Assembly: GCA_039931615.1 (NCBI GenBank)
Contig: JBDTRR010000013.1
Span: 33,410 to 97,409, forward strand
Origin: JAHFUI01 sp039931615
Lineage (GTDB): Bacteria; Acidobacteriota; Vicinamibacteria; Vicinamibacterales; CAVVIG01
Direction of reading: 5' to 3'
Length of the DNA: 64,000 nt
The notes beneath the pieces were generated by a model. The model was not told the origin of the DNA. It ran no database searches and worked only from the letters and a program-made list of their open reading frames with translations. Numbering within the stretch: the first letter of the stretch is position 1; every line of letters starts with the position of its first letter. This document shows positions 47,350 through 61,844 of the stretch, one piece after another. The position numbers and the translations under genes were made by a program.

Positions 47350-48764
<1,415 letters not shown>

Positions 48765-48772
48765 AGGCTTGG

Positions 48773-48786
48773 GCCTGGCGCCAGGC
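48773..48786. repeat. 14-bp perfect palindrome between regulator and kinase
   Basis: GCCTGGCGCCAGGC; then GTCTGGA (48787-48793) and, further on, TCCAGAC (48819-48825) form a second pair. It could tune the ratio of the two products. Confidence 0.7.
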
Positions 48787-48841
48787 GTCTGGACGAACAC
48801 CGCGGGATTGTTCAGCCTCCAGACTCACGCCCCCAGCTCAT

Positions 48842-50719
<1,878 letters not shown>

Positions 50720-50723
50720 CCCC

Positions 50724-51311
50724 ATGACCTCGCGAGCTTTCCTGGTGTTGGCGCTGGCGATCGGCCCGCTGATTTCGGGCTGTCTGCATGCGAGCGCGAA
50801 AACGATGGTCGACAGCCCGCCGCTCGAGATGCCGGCGCCGCCGCCGCGTGTCATTGAAACGGCCGAGGTCACGCCGCCAGCGGCGCCCCTCGAACTGCCC
50901 GAGGAGCCGCTGCGGCAGCCGGTCAGCCCGCCGGTCGCCGCCGTTCCACCCGCCCGTCCGGCGCCCCGCGCCGAGGCGCCGGCCCGGCTGGAGCCTCCAG
51001 CCAGGGTCGATCCGCCGGCCGAGCCGCGGGTCGCCGAAGAGGCGCCCCGCCCCGTCCCCACCCTGCAGACCACACCCGCGGTGGCCGAAGGAGAGGTCGC
51101 GCGCGGCATTCGCATCACCATCGACCGGGCGACCGCGGATCTGAAACGGGTCAACTACGCCGCGCTCAACGGCGATGGCCGGACGCAATACGACACGGCG
51201 AAGCGGTTCATCGCGCAGGCGGAAGACTCCCTGACCAAGCGCAATCTCGTCCTCGCGCGCAGCCTGGCGGACAAGGCGCTGGTCGTGGCGGCGCAGCTCG
51301 CGCCCCGCTGA
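50724..51311 (+). CDS. Pro/Ala-rich lipoprotein
   Basis: 195 residues. Leader with lipobox ISGC (C20). The middle (about 30-125) is a Pro/Ala/Glu-rich linker; the end (about 130-195) is helical (RGIRITIDRATADLKRVNYAAL, TAKRFIAQAEDSLTKRNLVLARSLADKAL). This looks like an outer-membrane-anchored tether with a terminal helical domain. It starts 5 bases after the kinase stop, so it belongs to the same operon and may work with the kinase sensor. Confidence 0.85.
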   Translation: MTSRAFLVLALAIGPLISGCLHASAKTMVDSPPLEMPAPPPRVIETAEVTPPAAPLELPEEPLRQPVSPPVAAVPPARPAPRAEAPARLEPPARVDPPAEPRVAEEAPRPVPTLQTTPAVAEGEVARGIRITIDRATADLKRVNYAALNGDGRTQYDTAKRFIAQAEDSLTKRNLVLARSLADKALVVAAQLAPR

Positions 51312-51417
51312 TGACCCGGGCCGGCGTGGCCTGGCCGGGACACTCGGGCCGGGTCGTCCTTCGATCGTGTCCGGGGACGGCCAATTGTCAACATCTTGCG
51401 CCTGCCCTAAAACAAAA

Positions 51418-51433
51418 GCACAATATGTAGTGT
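51418..51433 (+). promoter_or_regulatory. NrdR box
   Basis: GCACAATATGTAGTGT matches the known NrdR consensus ACACWATATATWGTGT at 14 of 16 positions. It lies just upstream of the -35 box. No good second box is seen. Confidence 0.75.
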
Positions 51434-51441
51434 TTACACGC

Positions 51442-51470
51442 TTGACAAACCGCCCGTGTCAGGCTCATAT
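51442..51470 (+). promoter_or_regulatory. nrdJ promoter
   Basis: Perfect TTGACA (51442-51447), 17 bases, TCATAT (51465-51470), 8 bases after the NrdR box. Confidence 0.75.
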
Positions 51471-51641
51471 TGATCCCCCGGTCGCGCCCCCGGTAAAACC
51501 GCGGAACCTCACGCTTCGAGGGAACGAGCCAGGGCGGTACGCAAGGAACATCTGCAGGACCCGAGTCATCCGGGCGCTCATTCAACAGAATTTTGTCGAG
51601 GTCGCTTTCAGACGGAGAGCGATCGGGATTGTGGAGGAGTC

Positions 51642-54485
<2,844 letters not shown>

Positions 54486-54488
54486 GGC

Positions 54489-54519
54489 TGTTTTTCAAAA
54501 ACATACCCGACCCCTTTTC
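54489..54519. repeat. hairpin and half-copy of the mrfA repeat after nrdJ
   Basis: TGTTTTT-C-AAAAACA (54489-54503) directly after the nrdJ stop, then CCCGACCCCTTTTC (54506-54519), identical to part of the inverted-repeat arm inside mrfA (61224-61237). Confidence 0.8.
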
Positions 54520-54544
54520 TTTTTTGTCACAAGGAGCACGAATC

Positions 54545-55156
54545 ATGGTGCGTAGCGCGTACCTCGTTCCGGGAATCATGCTGATGGCGTCGGCGGCGGC
54601 TCTGGGCCAGGGACCGGGCGGCGCCGCCGGACCGGTCGGCGTGGCGGCCGGGCTGCAGCGCGGCTACGCCCAGCTCAAGGGCAACCTCACGCAGTCGGCG
54701 GAGAAGATGCCCGAGGCGGACTACGGGTTCAAGCCGACCGGCGAGATCCGCAGCTTCGGACAGTTGTGGGGTCACGTCGCCAGTGCCCAGTTCGGCCAGT
54801 GCTCGCAGGCCAAGGGGGTCGCCAACCCGAGTCAAGGGGTCGATCTGGAAACGAAGACGTCCAAGGCCGAGTTCGTCAAGGCGCTGGCCGACTCGTTCGC
54901 GTTTTGCGACGATGCGTTCTCGGCGCTGACCGACGCGAGCGCGGCTGAGATGATCCAGGGAGGCCGCGGGCCGGCCACCGCCCGCGCCATCGCGCTGACC
55001 GGCGTGCTGACCCACGGCAGCGAGATGTACGGCATCGGCACCGTCTACCTGCGCCTCAAAGGGCTGGTGCCGCCGTCGACCGAGAATCAGGGCCGCCGCG
55101 GCGGTGGTGGTGGCGGCGGTAACGGCGGCGGCGGACGGGGACGCGCCCAGCAGTAA
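54545..55156 (+). CDS. exported DinB-like protein
   Basis: 203 residues. Signal peptide (about 1-21), then a helical bundle of DinB/YfiT type: QRGYAQLKGNLTQSAEKMPEADYGFKPTGEIRSFGQLWGHVASAQFGQC, with His and later LTHGSEMYG as possible metal ligands. The tail is Gly-rich (RRGGGGGGGNGGGGRG). DinB-fold proteins often bind metal and act as thiol transferases; most are cytoplasmic, so export is a special feature. ATG 54545 follows AAGGAG. Confidence 0.87.
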   Translation: MVRSAYLVPGIMLMASAAALGQGPGGAAGPVGVAAGLQRGYAQLKGNLTQSAEKMPEADYGFKPTGEIRSFGQLWGHVASAQFGQCSQAKGVANPSQGVDLETKTSKAEFVKALADSFAFCDDAFSALTDASAAEMIQGGRGPATARAIALTGVLTHGSEMYGIGTVYLRLKGLVPPSTENQGRRGGGGGGGNGGGGRGRAQQ

Positions 55157-55200
55157 CGCGGCGGTCACCGTAGGCTGACTTCGCGGCGTATGTATCCGTC

Positions 55201-56034
55201 ATGCCAGTAGTGGGCCGGCTCCGATATCTCGAAGCGTTGCCGCCAGATGTGTCCTCGCTGGCGTCCCGTCCCGGCGGTGGCGCCGGCCAGCTGCACGGCA
55301 CGGTGGTCCTGATCCACGGCTTTCCCTTGAACGCGCGGATGTGGGAGCCGCAGCTCGAGCTCGCCCAGCACGGCTGGCGCGTCATCGTCCCGCAGCTGCG
55401 CGGCTTCGACGGTCCGGCGGCTGATCCCGTGGCGGCTTCTGTCGATGACTACGCCGGCGACGTCATCGACCTGCTCGATGCGCTGCACATCGAACAGGCG
55501 GTGATCGGCGGCCTGTCGATGGGCGGCTACATTACCTTCGCGGTGTTCCGTCACGCCGCCCGTTACTTCCGCGGCATGATCCTCGCCGATACGCGCGCCC
55601 AGGCCGATACGCCCGAGGGTGTCGAGGGCCGCCAGCGGATGATTCAGCTGGTGCGCGAGAAGGGCGCGGCGGCGGCGGCCGACGAGATGCTGCCCCGGCT
55701 GATCGGCGCGTCGACGCGGGCGCTGCGTCCGGAGGTCGAGCAGGCGGTCCGCGGCCTGATCCTTTCGAACCCGCCTGAGACGATCGTCGGCGCCCTGATG
55801 GCGCTGATGACCCGTCCGGACGCGACGCCGTCGCTGGCGGCCATCCATTGCCCGGCCCTGGTCCTGGTCGGCGACGAGGACGTCATCACGCCGCCCGCGG
55901 CGAGCCGGGAGATCGCCGGCGGCATCGCCGGCGCCGAATTGGTGGTCATCCCGGGCGCCGGCCACATGTCGAACATGGAGCAGCCGGCGGCGTTCAATCG
56001 CGCCGTCGCCCGCTTCCTCGACCATCGGGTATAG
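55201..56034 (+). CDS. alpha/beta hydrolase
   Basis: 277 residues with the fold's HGFPLNARMW oxyanion loop, nucleophile Ser in GGLSMGGY (near 106), Asp in VGDEDVITPP (near 225) and His in GAGHMSNMEQP (near 255). It is close to the 3-oxoadipate enol-lactonase/haloperoxidase group, but the substrate cannot be told. It is cytoplasmic and the first of a run with the DUF547 gene, 10 bases before it. Confidence 0.93.
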   Translation: MPVVGRLRYLEALPPDVSSLASRPGGGAGQLHGTVVLIHGFPLNARMWEPQLELAQHGWRVIVPQLRGFDGPAADPVAASVDDYAGDVIDLLDALHIEQAVIGGLSMGGYITFAVFRHAARYFRGMILADTRAQADTPEGVEGRQRMIQLVREKGAAAAADEMLPRLIGASTRALRPEVEQAVRGLILSNPPETIVGALMALMTRPDATPSLAAIHCPALVLVGDEDVITPPAASREIAGGIAGAELVVIPGAGHMSNMEQPAAFNRAVARFLDHRV

Positions 56035-56044
56035 TCGATCGGGT

Positions 56045-56878
56045 ATGCGCTCAGCTCTTATCGCCTGCCTGCTGGTCCTCTGTGTCAGTCTGCCGTCGGT
56101 TGCCCAGGACGTCCAGGCGGATGCCGCCCGCCGGAAGAGCTACGACGAAATGCTCGACCTGAACGTCCGGGACGGCCTGGTCTATTACCGCGCGTTGCGC
56201 GCGGGGCGCGGACCGCTCGACGCGTATGTCGCGTCGCTGGCGGCGGCGGCGTCGCTCGCCTCGGCGAGCCGCGAGGAACAGATGGCGTTCTGGCTCAACG
56301 CCTACAACGCGATCGTGCTCAAGACCGTTGTCGATCACTACCCGATTCCGCAGCGCTCGTCGGAATACCCGGCGCGCAGCATCCGGCAGATCCCCGGCGC
56401 GTTCGAGCGCACCGCGCACCGGGTGGCCGGCCGGATGGTCACGCTCGATCAGATCGAGCAGACGATCCTGGCGGAGTTCCACGACCCGCGGCTCTACCTG
56501 GCGCTCGGCCGCGGCGCGATCGGCGGCGGCCGGCTGCGCAGCGAGGCGTACAGCGGGGCCGGACTGGAAGCGCAGCTGAAAGACGCGGTCGCCGAGTGTG
56601 TCACCCGGGCGCAGTGCATCGAGATCGACCGGGCCAACAGCCAGATCAGCATCAGCCCGATCTTCTCCTGGCGATCGGCCGAGTTCATCGCCGCCTATGC
56701 GAGCACGACGCCGGAACTGTTCGCGACCCGCAGCCCGGTCGAGCGCGCGCTCCTGGCGTTCATCCAGCCGCACCTCCTGACCACCGAGCGGGAGTTCCTC
56801 GAGAAGAACCAGTTCAAGATCGCCTTCAAGCCGTTCGACTGGTCGCTCAACGATCTGACGGGGCGCGGGGGGCGATGA
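56045..56878 (+). CDS. exported DUF547 protein
   Basis: 277 residues. Signal peptide about 1-20 (VCVSLPSVAQ). The DUF547 signature FWLNAYNAIVLKTVVDHYPI near 82-101, then IPGAFERTAHRVAGRMVTLDQIE and DPRLYLALGRGAIGGG. The family function is unknown; it is seen in plants and many bacteria. The first gene of the pair is a hydrolase. A repeat region follows the stop. Confidence 0.9.
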   Translation: MRSALIACLLVLCVSLPSVAQDVQADAARRKSYDEMLDLNVRDGLVYYRALRAGRGPLDAYVASLAAAASLASASREEQMAFWLNAYNAIVLKTVVDHYPIPQRSSEYPARSIRQIPGAFERTAHRVAGRMVTLDQIEQTILAEFHDPRLYLALGRGAIGGGRLRSEAYSGAGLEAQLKDAVAECVTRAQCIEIDRANSQISISPIFSWRSAEFIAAYASTTPELFATRSPVERALLAFIQPHLLTTEREFLEKNQFKIAFKPFDWSLNDLTGRGGR

Positions 56879-56899
56879 CAGTGGATGGAGAGATGTGAG

Positions 56900-57069
56900 G
56901 ATGTAAGAAAGTAAGGATGTAAGAAAGTTAGGATGTAAGAAAGTAAGGATGTAAGAAAGTTCGGAATGTTGGAATCTTCGAGATCCTCACATCCAAAACT
57001 TGCTCACATCCACCTTCGTCACTTCGTCACTTCGTCACTTCCTTACATCCTCACTTCCTCACTTCCTCA
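56900..57069. repeat. 16-bp tandem array and complementary 8-bp arrays
   Basis: GATGTAAGAAAGTAAG-type unit four times (56900-56963); later CTTCGTCA three times (57014-57037) and CTTCCTCA twice (57054-57069) with CTTACATCC between. The second part is largely complementary to the first, so a long imperfect hairpin can form before the SDR gene. Confidence 0.9.
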
Positions 57070-57095
57070 CATCCAAACATCCTCAGATTCCGAGT

Positions 57096-57872
57096 ATGGA
57101 TTTAGCCCTCCAAGACAAGGTCGCCATCGTCACCGGATCGAGCCGTGGGCTTGGCCTGGCCAGTGCCGCGGCGCTGCTCGCCGAGGGCTGCCGGCTGACC
57201 ATCTGCGCGCGCGGCGAGACGCGGCTCGCCGAAGCGGCGGCCGAGCTGCGCGCCACCGCCGCCGACGATCGGGTTCTCGCGGTGACGGCGGACCTGGCGT
57301 CCGAGGCCGGCGTCGCACAGGTGGTCGCGCGCACGGTCGAGACGTTCGGCGGACTGGACATCCTCGTCAACAACGTCGGCCTGGCCGGCGGGCGCACCAT
57401 TACCGACACCACCGACGCCGAATGGCAGGACGCGATCGATCAGACGCTGTTTCCCGCGATTCGCGCCTCGCGGCTCGCGGTGCCGCACATGCGGCGCCGC
57501 GGCGGCGGCGCGATCGTGATGATCGCGTCGATCTGGGGCCGCGAGTCGGGCGGACGGATGACCTACAACGCGGTCAAGGCGGCCGAAATCAGCCTGGGGA
57601 AATCGCTGGCGCAGCAGCTGGCGCGCGACAACATCCGCGTCAACAGCATCGCGCCCGGCTCGATCCTGTTTCCCGGCGGCAGCTGGCACCGCCGCCAGCT
57701 GCAGGATCCGGCGGGGATGGCCGAGTTCATCCGGAGCGAGCTGCCGTTCGGCCGGTTTGGTCGCGCCGAAGAGGTCGGCGCCGCGGTGGCCTTCCTCGCA
57801 TCACCCCGCGCCAGCTGGATCAGCGGCGCCAGCCTAACTGTCGACGGCTGTCAGTCCCGCTCTCAGATCTGA
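57096..57872 (+). CDS. short-chain dehydrogenase/reductase
   Basis: 258 residues. Rossmann TGSSRGLGLA (13-22), NNVG (about 88-91), catalytic Ser in IASIWG, Tyr-Lys in YNAVKAAE (about 152-156), and PGSILFPGG. These are hallmarks of classical SDRs of the FabG/3-oxoacyl reductase kind. The substrate is unknown. ATG 57096 comes after a 217-base repeat gap, so it has its own promoter or none that I can see. Confidence 0.94.
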   Translation: MDLALQDKVAIVTGSSRGLGLASAAALLAEGCRLTICARGETRLAEAAAELRATAADDRVLAVTADLASEAGVAQVVARTVETFGGLDILVNNVGLAGGRTITDTTDAEWQDAIDQTLFPAIRASRLAVPHMRRRGGGAIVMIASIWGRESGGRMTYNAVKAAEISLGKSLAQQLARDNIRVNSIAPGSILFPGGSWHRRQLQDPAGMAEFIRSELPFGRFGRAEEVGAAVAFLASPRASWISGASLTVDGCQSRSQI

Positions 57873-57907
57873 TCCCTTTCACTCACGAGGACGCGGAGCG
57901 TTGGTGA

Positions 57908-59263
57908 TCAGGCCCTCAGCCACACCAGATACACCGGAATCCCCGCCAGGATCAGCGCGAACGTGGCGAGGGTGGGCGCCGGTTCGTTGACCAGCGCGTT
58001 GAGGATGAACCCGACGACGGCCAGGATGAAGATGGCGGGCACGATCGGATAGCCGGGAACCTGATAGGGCCGCACCATCGGCCGGCGGCGAAGCCGGAAG
58101 ATCGCCGCCACGCTGAGGGCGTAGAACGGCCAGATCGCCAGCACGAAGGTATTGGTGATCGCTTCAAAGGTGCGGCTGAACACCAGCAGCATCCCGAGAG
58201 CGGCGGCGAGCAGGATGGCCAGGTGCGGGGTGTGAAAGCGCGGATGGATCCGCGCCAGCGCCCCGAACAGCAGCCCGTCGTCGGCCATCGCGAAGAAGAT
58301 GCGGGGCGCCGCCAGCATGATGCCGTTCAGCGAGCTGAACGACGAAATCATCACGAACGAGGAGACGACCACCACGCCGGTGCGGCCGAAGATCGCCAGC
58401 ATCGTGTCGGCCGCGACCAGTGGCGATCGGCCGATCGCCTCGACCGGCATCATGTAGAGGTAGGCGAGATTGGCCAGCAGGTAGATCGCGATGATCGCCA
58501 GGGTGCCGCCGATGATCGCGCGCGGGAGGTTGCGCTGCGGCTTCGTCACCTCGCCGCCGACGAGGGAGAGATCGCCGAACCCGTCGTAGGCCCACAGCAC
58601 GCTGACCAGCGCCAGACCGAAGCTGCCGGCCGTCACCGCCGCGCCGGGCGCCGCCGCGAGGTGCGCGAACGTGCCGCCGTAGCGTCCGCCCAGCAGCAGT
58701 GACGCCAGCACGATCGCGCCCAATGCGGCGAACTTGACGATGGTGGAGATGCTGACGATGGTGGCGCCGAGCCGGGCGCCGATGATGTTGACCGAGGCGG
58801 CGAAGGCAATCGCGCCCGCCGCGAGCGACCGCGCGACGATCGGGTGCGCCAGCGGATCGACACCGAGCGTACGCAGGCAATACTCGCCGAAGACGATCGA
58901 AATCCCGCCCAGCGCCGAAGCGCGAATGACGGTCAGCTCGGCCCAGCCGAACAGGAAGGCGACCGGCCGGCCCCAGCCCTCGCGAAGATACGCGTAGAAC
59001 CCGCCGCTCACCGGCAGCGCCGCCGCCAGCTCGGCGATCGACAGCGCCCCGCACAGCGTGATCAGGCCGCCGACCACCCACACGCTCAGCATCACCGCCG
59101 GATCGGGCACCAGCCGGGCGACGCCGGCCGGCGAGCGGAAGATGCCGGAGCCGATCGTGATGCCGATGACCAGGGCGATGGCGCTGAACAGGCCGAGCGT
59201 CCGGGGCAGAGCTGGTGCGGTGGTCAACCGGTGGGAAGCATAGCTGATCCACGTACCTTTCAC
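57908..59263 (-). CDS. APC-family amino acid permease
   Basis: 451 residues, about 12 membrane segments. LFSAIALVIGITIGSGIFRSPAGVA is the substrate-binding first helix with GSGIF, characteristic of amino acid transporters (LAT-type). LSIAELAAALPVSGGFYAYLREGWG follows. Probably imports or exchanges amino acids. The start is uncertain: GTG 59263 used; ATG 59305 would overlap the mrfA ATG exactly; TTG 59227 is possible. No regulator is adjacent. Confidence 0.92.
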   Translation of the reverse strand: MKGTWISYASHRLTTAPALPRTLGLFSAIALVIGITIGSGIFRSPAGVARLVPDPAVMLSVWVVGGLITLCGALSIAELAAALPVSGGFYAYLREGWGRPVAFLFGWAELTVIRASALGGISIVFGEYCLRTLGVDPLAHPIVARSLAAGAIAFAASVNIIGARLGATIVSISTIVKFAALGAIVLASLLLGGRYGGTFAHLAAAPGAAVTAGSFGLALVSVLWAYDGFGDLSLVGGEVTKPQRNLPRAIIGGTLAIIAIYLLANLAYLYMMPVEAIGRSPLVAADTMLAIFGRTGVVVVSSFVMISSFSSLNGIMLAAPRIFFAMADDGLLFGALARIHPRFHTPHLAILLAAALGMLLVFSRTFEAITNTFVLAIWPFYALSVAAIFRLRRRPMVRPYQVPGYPIVPAIFILAVVGFILNALVNEPAPTLATFALILAGIPVYLVWLRA

Positions 59264-59303
59264 CTCTTGATCGCCCCTGTCGTCGCTGGTACGATCCCCA
59301 GCC

Positions 59304-61844
59304 ATGGTCGAGGGTGAACTGGCTCGAGCCGGCCGAATGGTCGCGGGATCACGACGGGACGGCGCCCTCGACGAGGCGCTGGAGCGCCTGGCGCCGGGTC
59401 AGGTTTCAGAACGGCCCGATACGCCGGACCTGCACGTGACGGCGCTGCGGCGTCTGCCGCCGGTACCGGCCCAGTACGCCCCGTTTCCCGACGGCCTGGA
59501 CGCGCGCCTGCGCCGCGCCCTGGCCGCACGCGGCATCTCCCAGCTCTACACCCATCAGGCGCGGTCGATCGAGCACGCCCTGGCCGGCCGCAATGTTGTC
59601 GTGATCACGCCGACCGCCTCGGGCAAGACGCTGTGCTACAACGCGCCGATCCTCAATGCCATTCTCCGGGATCGGTCGAGCCGGGCGCTGTACCTGTTCC
59701 CGACCAAGGCGCTGGCGCAGGATCAGCTCGCCGAGCTGCAGGCGATGTGCGAGACGGTGGCGGCGGCCGATCCGGACGACAAGATCGGCGTATTCACCTA
59801 CGACGGCGACACGCCGCAGGATGCGCGGCGGGCGATCCGGACGCGCGCCCACCTGGTGCTGAGCAATCCCGACATGCTCCACTCGGGCATCCTGCCGCAC
59901 CACCCGCGCTGGGCGAAGCTGTTCGAGAACCTGCGCTACGTCGTGATCGACGAGCTGCACGCCTATCGCGGCGTGTTCGGCAGCCATCTCTGCAACCTGC
60001 TGCGCCGGCTGCGGCGCGTCTGCCGCCACTACGGGTCGGACCCCGTGTTCCTCTGCTCGTCGGCGACAATCGCCAACCCGCGCGATCTGGCGGAGCGGCT
60101 CACCGAGTCGCCGTTCGAGCTGGTCGACGAGAGCGGCGCGCCGCGCGGCGAGAAGTTCTTCATGTTCGTCAATCCTCCGGTCGTCAACCACCAGCTGGGG
60201 ATCCGCCGGTCGTATCTCGGCGAGACGCGGCGGATCGCGTCGGAGTTCCTGCAGCGCCGGCTGCAGCTGATCGTCTTTGCGCAGAGCCGCCTGGCGACCG
60301 AGATCCTCACCACCTACCTGAAGGACGATTTCGCTGGCGCGCCGGGCGCGCCCGAGGGGATCCGCGGCTATCGGGGCGGCTATCTGCCCAACCGGCGCCG
60401 CGAGATCGAGAAGGGGCTGCGGGACGGCGCGGTCCGCGCCGTCGTCTCGACCAACGCGCTGGAGCTGGGCATCGACATTGGAGCGCTCGACGTCTGCGTG
60501 ATGGCGGGATACCCGGGGACGATCGCGGCCACCTGGCAGCGGGCCGGCCGCGCCGGCCGGCGCGCCAGCCGATCGGCCGCGGTCATGGTCGCCAGCAGCG
60601 CACCGCTCGATCAGTTCATCGTCCGCAACCCCTCGTACTTCTTCGACGCCTCACCCGAACGGGCCCTGATCGATCCGGACAACCTGCACATCCTGGTCGA
60701 CCACATCAAGTGCGCGGCGTTCGAACTGCCGTTCAGCACCAGCGAGACGTTCGGCCGCCACGATCTCCAGCAGATTCTCGAGCTGCTCGCCGAGCAGGGG
60801 CTCGTGCACCGGAACCATCCCGCCGCCGATCTCGACGACGCGCCGGCGCCCGGCCTCTGGACGTGGACCAACGAGTCCTATCCGGCGGACGCGGTCAGTC
60901 TCCGTTCGGTGTCGTCCGATAACTTCGTCGTCGTCGACACGACGCGTGAGACCCGGGTGATCGGCGAGACCGCCTTCACCAGCGGGCCGCCGACGCTGCA
61001 TCCGAAGGCGATCTACATCGTGGAGGGGCAGCTCTACCAGGTGGAGCGGCTCGATTTCGACGGGCGCAAGGCGTTCGTGCGTGAGATCGACTGCGACTAC
61101 TACACCACCGCGATCAGCTACACGCGGGTGACAATCCTTGACACATTCGCGGAAAAGGGGTCGGGAGTCATTTCCTCTGCGCGATCCGTGTCCCCGGACG
61201 TGGCAGAAATGGCAGAAATGACTCCCGACCCCTTTTCCGCTGACGAATCCTGGTCCTCGCATGGCGAGGTGCACGTCGTCTCCCGGGTTGTCGGTTTCAA
61301 GAAGATAAAGTTCTACACCAATGAGAACGTGGGCTCGGGCGACCTGGACCTGCCCGAACAGCAGATGCACACCACGGCCTTCTGGGTGACGATTCCAGCC
61401 TCGACGATGGCGCGGCTGCCGTATGCGTCCGACGATCGGCGGGACGCCGTACTCGGCATCGCCTACGCGATCCGCCAGATGGCGCAGCTGCTGCTGATGT
61501 GCGATGGTCACGACATCGGTATTTCCGTCGACACCGGCGAGACGGTGGCACCGTCCGACCGGCGGCTGCCCGAGCTGGCGGCGGACAAGAGCCCGCGCAT
61601 CTTCATCTACGACAACTACCCCGGCGGGATCGGCTTCAGCGAGCCGCTGTTCCGGATGGATCACGAACTGCTGACCGGAACCCGCCGTCTGATCGCCGAG
61701 TGCGCCTGCGAAAGCGGCTGCCCTGGCTGCGTCGGGCCGATGGGGTACACCGGGGCGATGGCCAAGGAGGCGGCGCTGCGGATTCTCGATCTCGTGCTCG
61801 GAGCCGTGTCAGCGGCGGCAGAACTGGAGGCGCCCCCGTTTTGA
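59304..61844 (+). CDS. mrfA: MrfA-type DNA repair helicase
   Basis: 846 residues, SF2 helicase: TPTASGKTL (103-109), DELH (216-219), SSATIANP, a second RecA fold with LELGIDIGALD and TWQRAGRAGRR, and a C-terminal DUF1998-type part with the zinc Cys set CACESGCPGC. B. subtilis MrfA (YprA), a 3-prime to 5-prime helicase, repairs mitomycin damage with the nuclease MrfB. The partner gene follows and overlaps by 4 bases. A repeat adds residues 616-645 in a loop before HVVSRVVGFKKI. Confidence 0.93.
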   Translation: MVEGELARAGRMVAGSRRDGALDEALERLAPGQVSERPDTPDLHVTALRRLPPVPAQYAPFPDGLDARLRRALAARGISQLYTHQARSIEHALAGRNVVVITPTASGKTLCYNAPILNAILRDRSSRALYLFPTKALAQDQLAELQAMCETVAAADPDDKIGVFTYDGDTPQDARRAIRTRAHLVLSNPDMLHSGILPHHPRWAKLFENLRYVVIDELHAYRGVFGSHLCNLLRRLRRVCRHYGSDPVFLCSSATIANPRDLAERLTESPFELVDESGAPRGEKFFMFVNPPVVNHQLGIRRSYLGETRRIASEFLQRRLQLIVFAQSRLATEILTTYLKDDFAGAPGAPEGIRGYRGGYLPNRRREIEKGLRDGAVRAVVSTNALELGIDIGALDVCVMAGYPGTIAATWQRAGRAGRRASRSAAVMVASSAPLDQFIVRNPSYFFDASPERALIDPDNLHILVDHIKCAAFELPFSTSETFGRHDLQQILELLAEQGLVHRNHPAADLDDAPAPGLWTWTNESYPADAVSLRSVSSDNFVVVDTTRETRVIGETAFTSGPPTLHPKAIYIVEGQLYQVERLDFDGRKAFVREIDCDYYTTAISYTRVTILDTFAEKGSGVISSARSVSPDVAEMAEMTPDPFSADESWSSHGEVHVVSRVVGFKKIKFYTNENVGSGDLDLPEQQMHTTAFWVTIPASTMARLPYASDDRRDAVLGIAYAIRQMAQLLLMCDGHDIGISVDTGETVAPSDRRLPELAADKSPRIFIYDNYPGGIGFSEPLFRMDHELLTGTRRLIAECACESGCPGCVGPMGYTGAMAKEAALRILDLVLGAVSAAAELEAPPF
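61151..61238. repeat. 88-bp in-frame inverted repeat inside mrfA
   Basis: Two perfect 24-bp complementary arms, 61151-61174 and 61215-61238, with 40 bases between; the core is GGGGTCGGGAGTCATTTC. It is open in the mrfA frame. Confidence 0.95.

Larger units (their letters stand above)
51312..51641. other. regulatory gap upstream of nrdJ
   Basis: The 330 bases hold a possible hairpin that ends the kinase operon (ACCCGG at 51314-51319 with CCGGGT at 51349-51354), the NrdR box, the promoter, and a leader of about 165 bases ending in GGAGGAG. I looked for a cobalamin riboswitch and saw no B12-box core. Confidence 0.7.

Noticed and set aside
51471..51641. Cobalamin riboswitch in the nrdJ leader
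   Set aside because: I could not find a B12-box core or the expected conserved pairing elements; an NrdR box explains control better.
56900..57069. CRISPR array
   Set aside because: Units are 8-16 bases with no unique spacers and no cas genes near.
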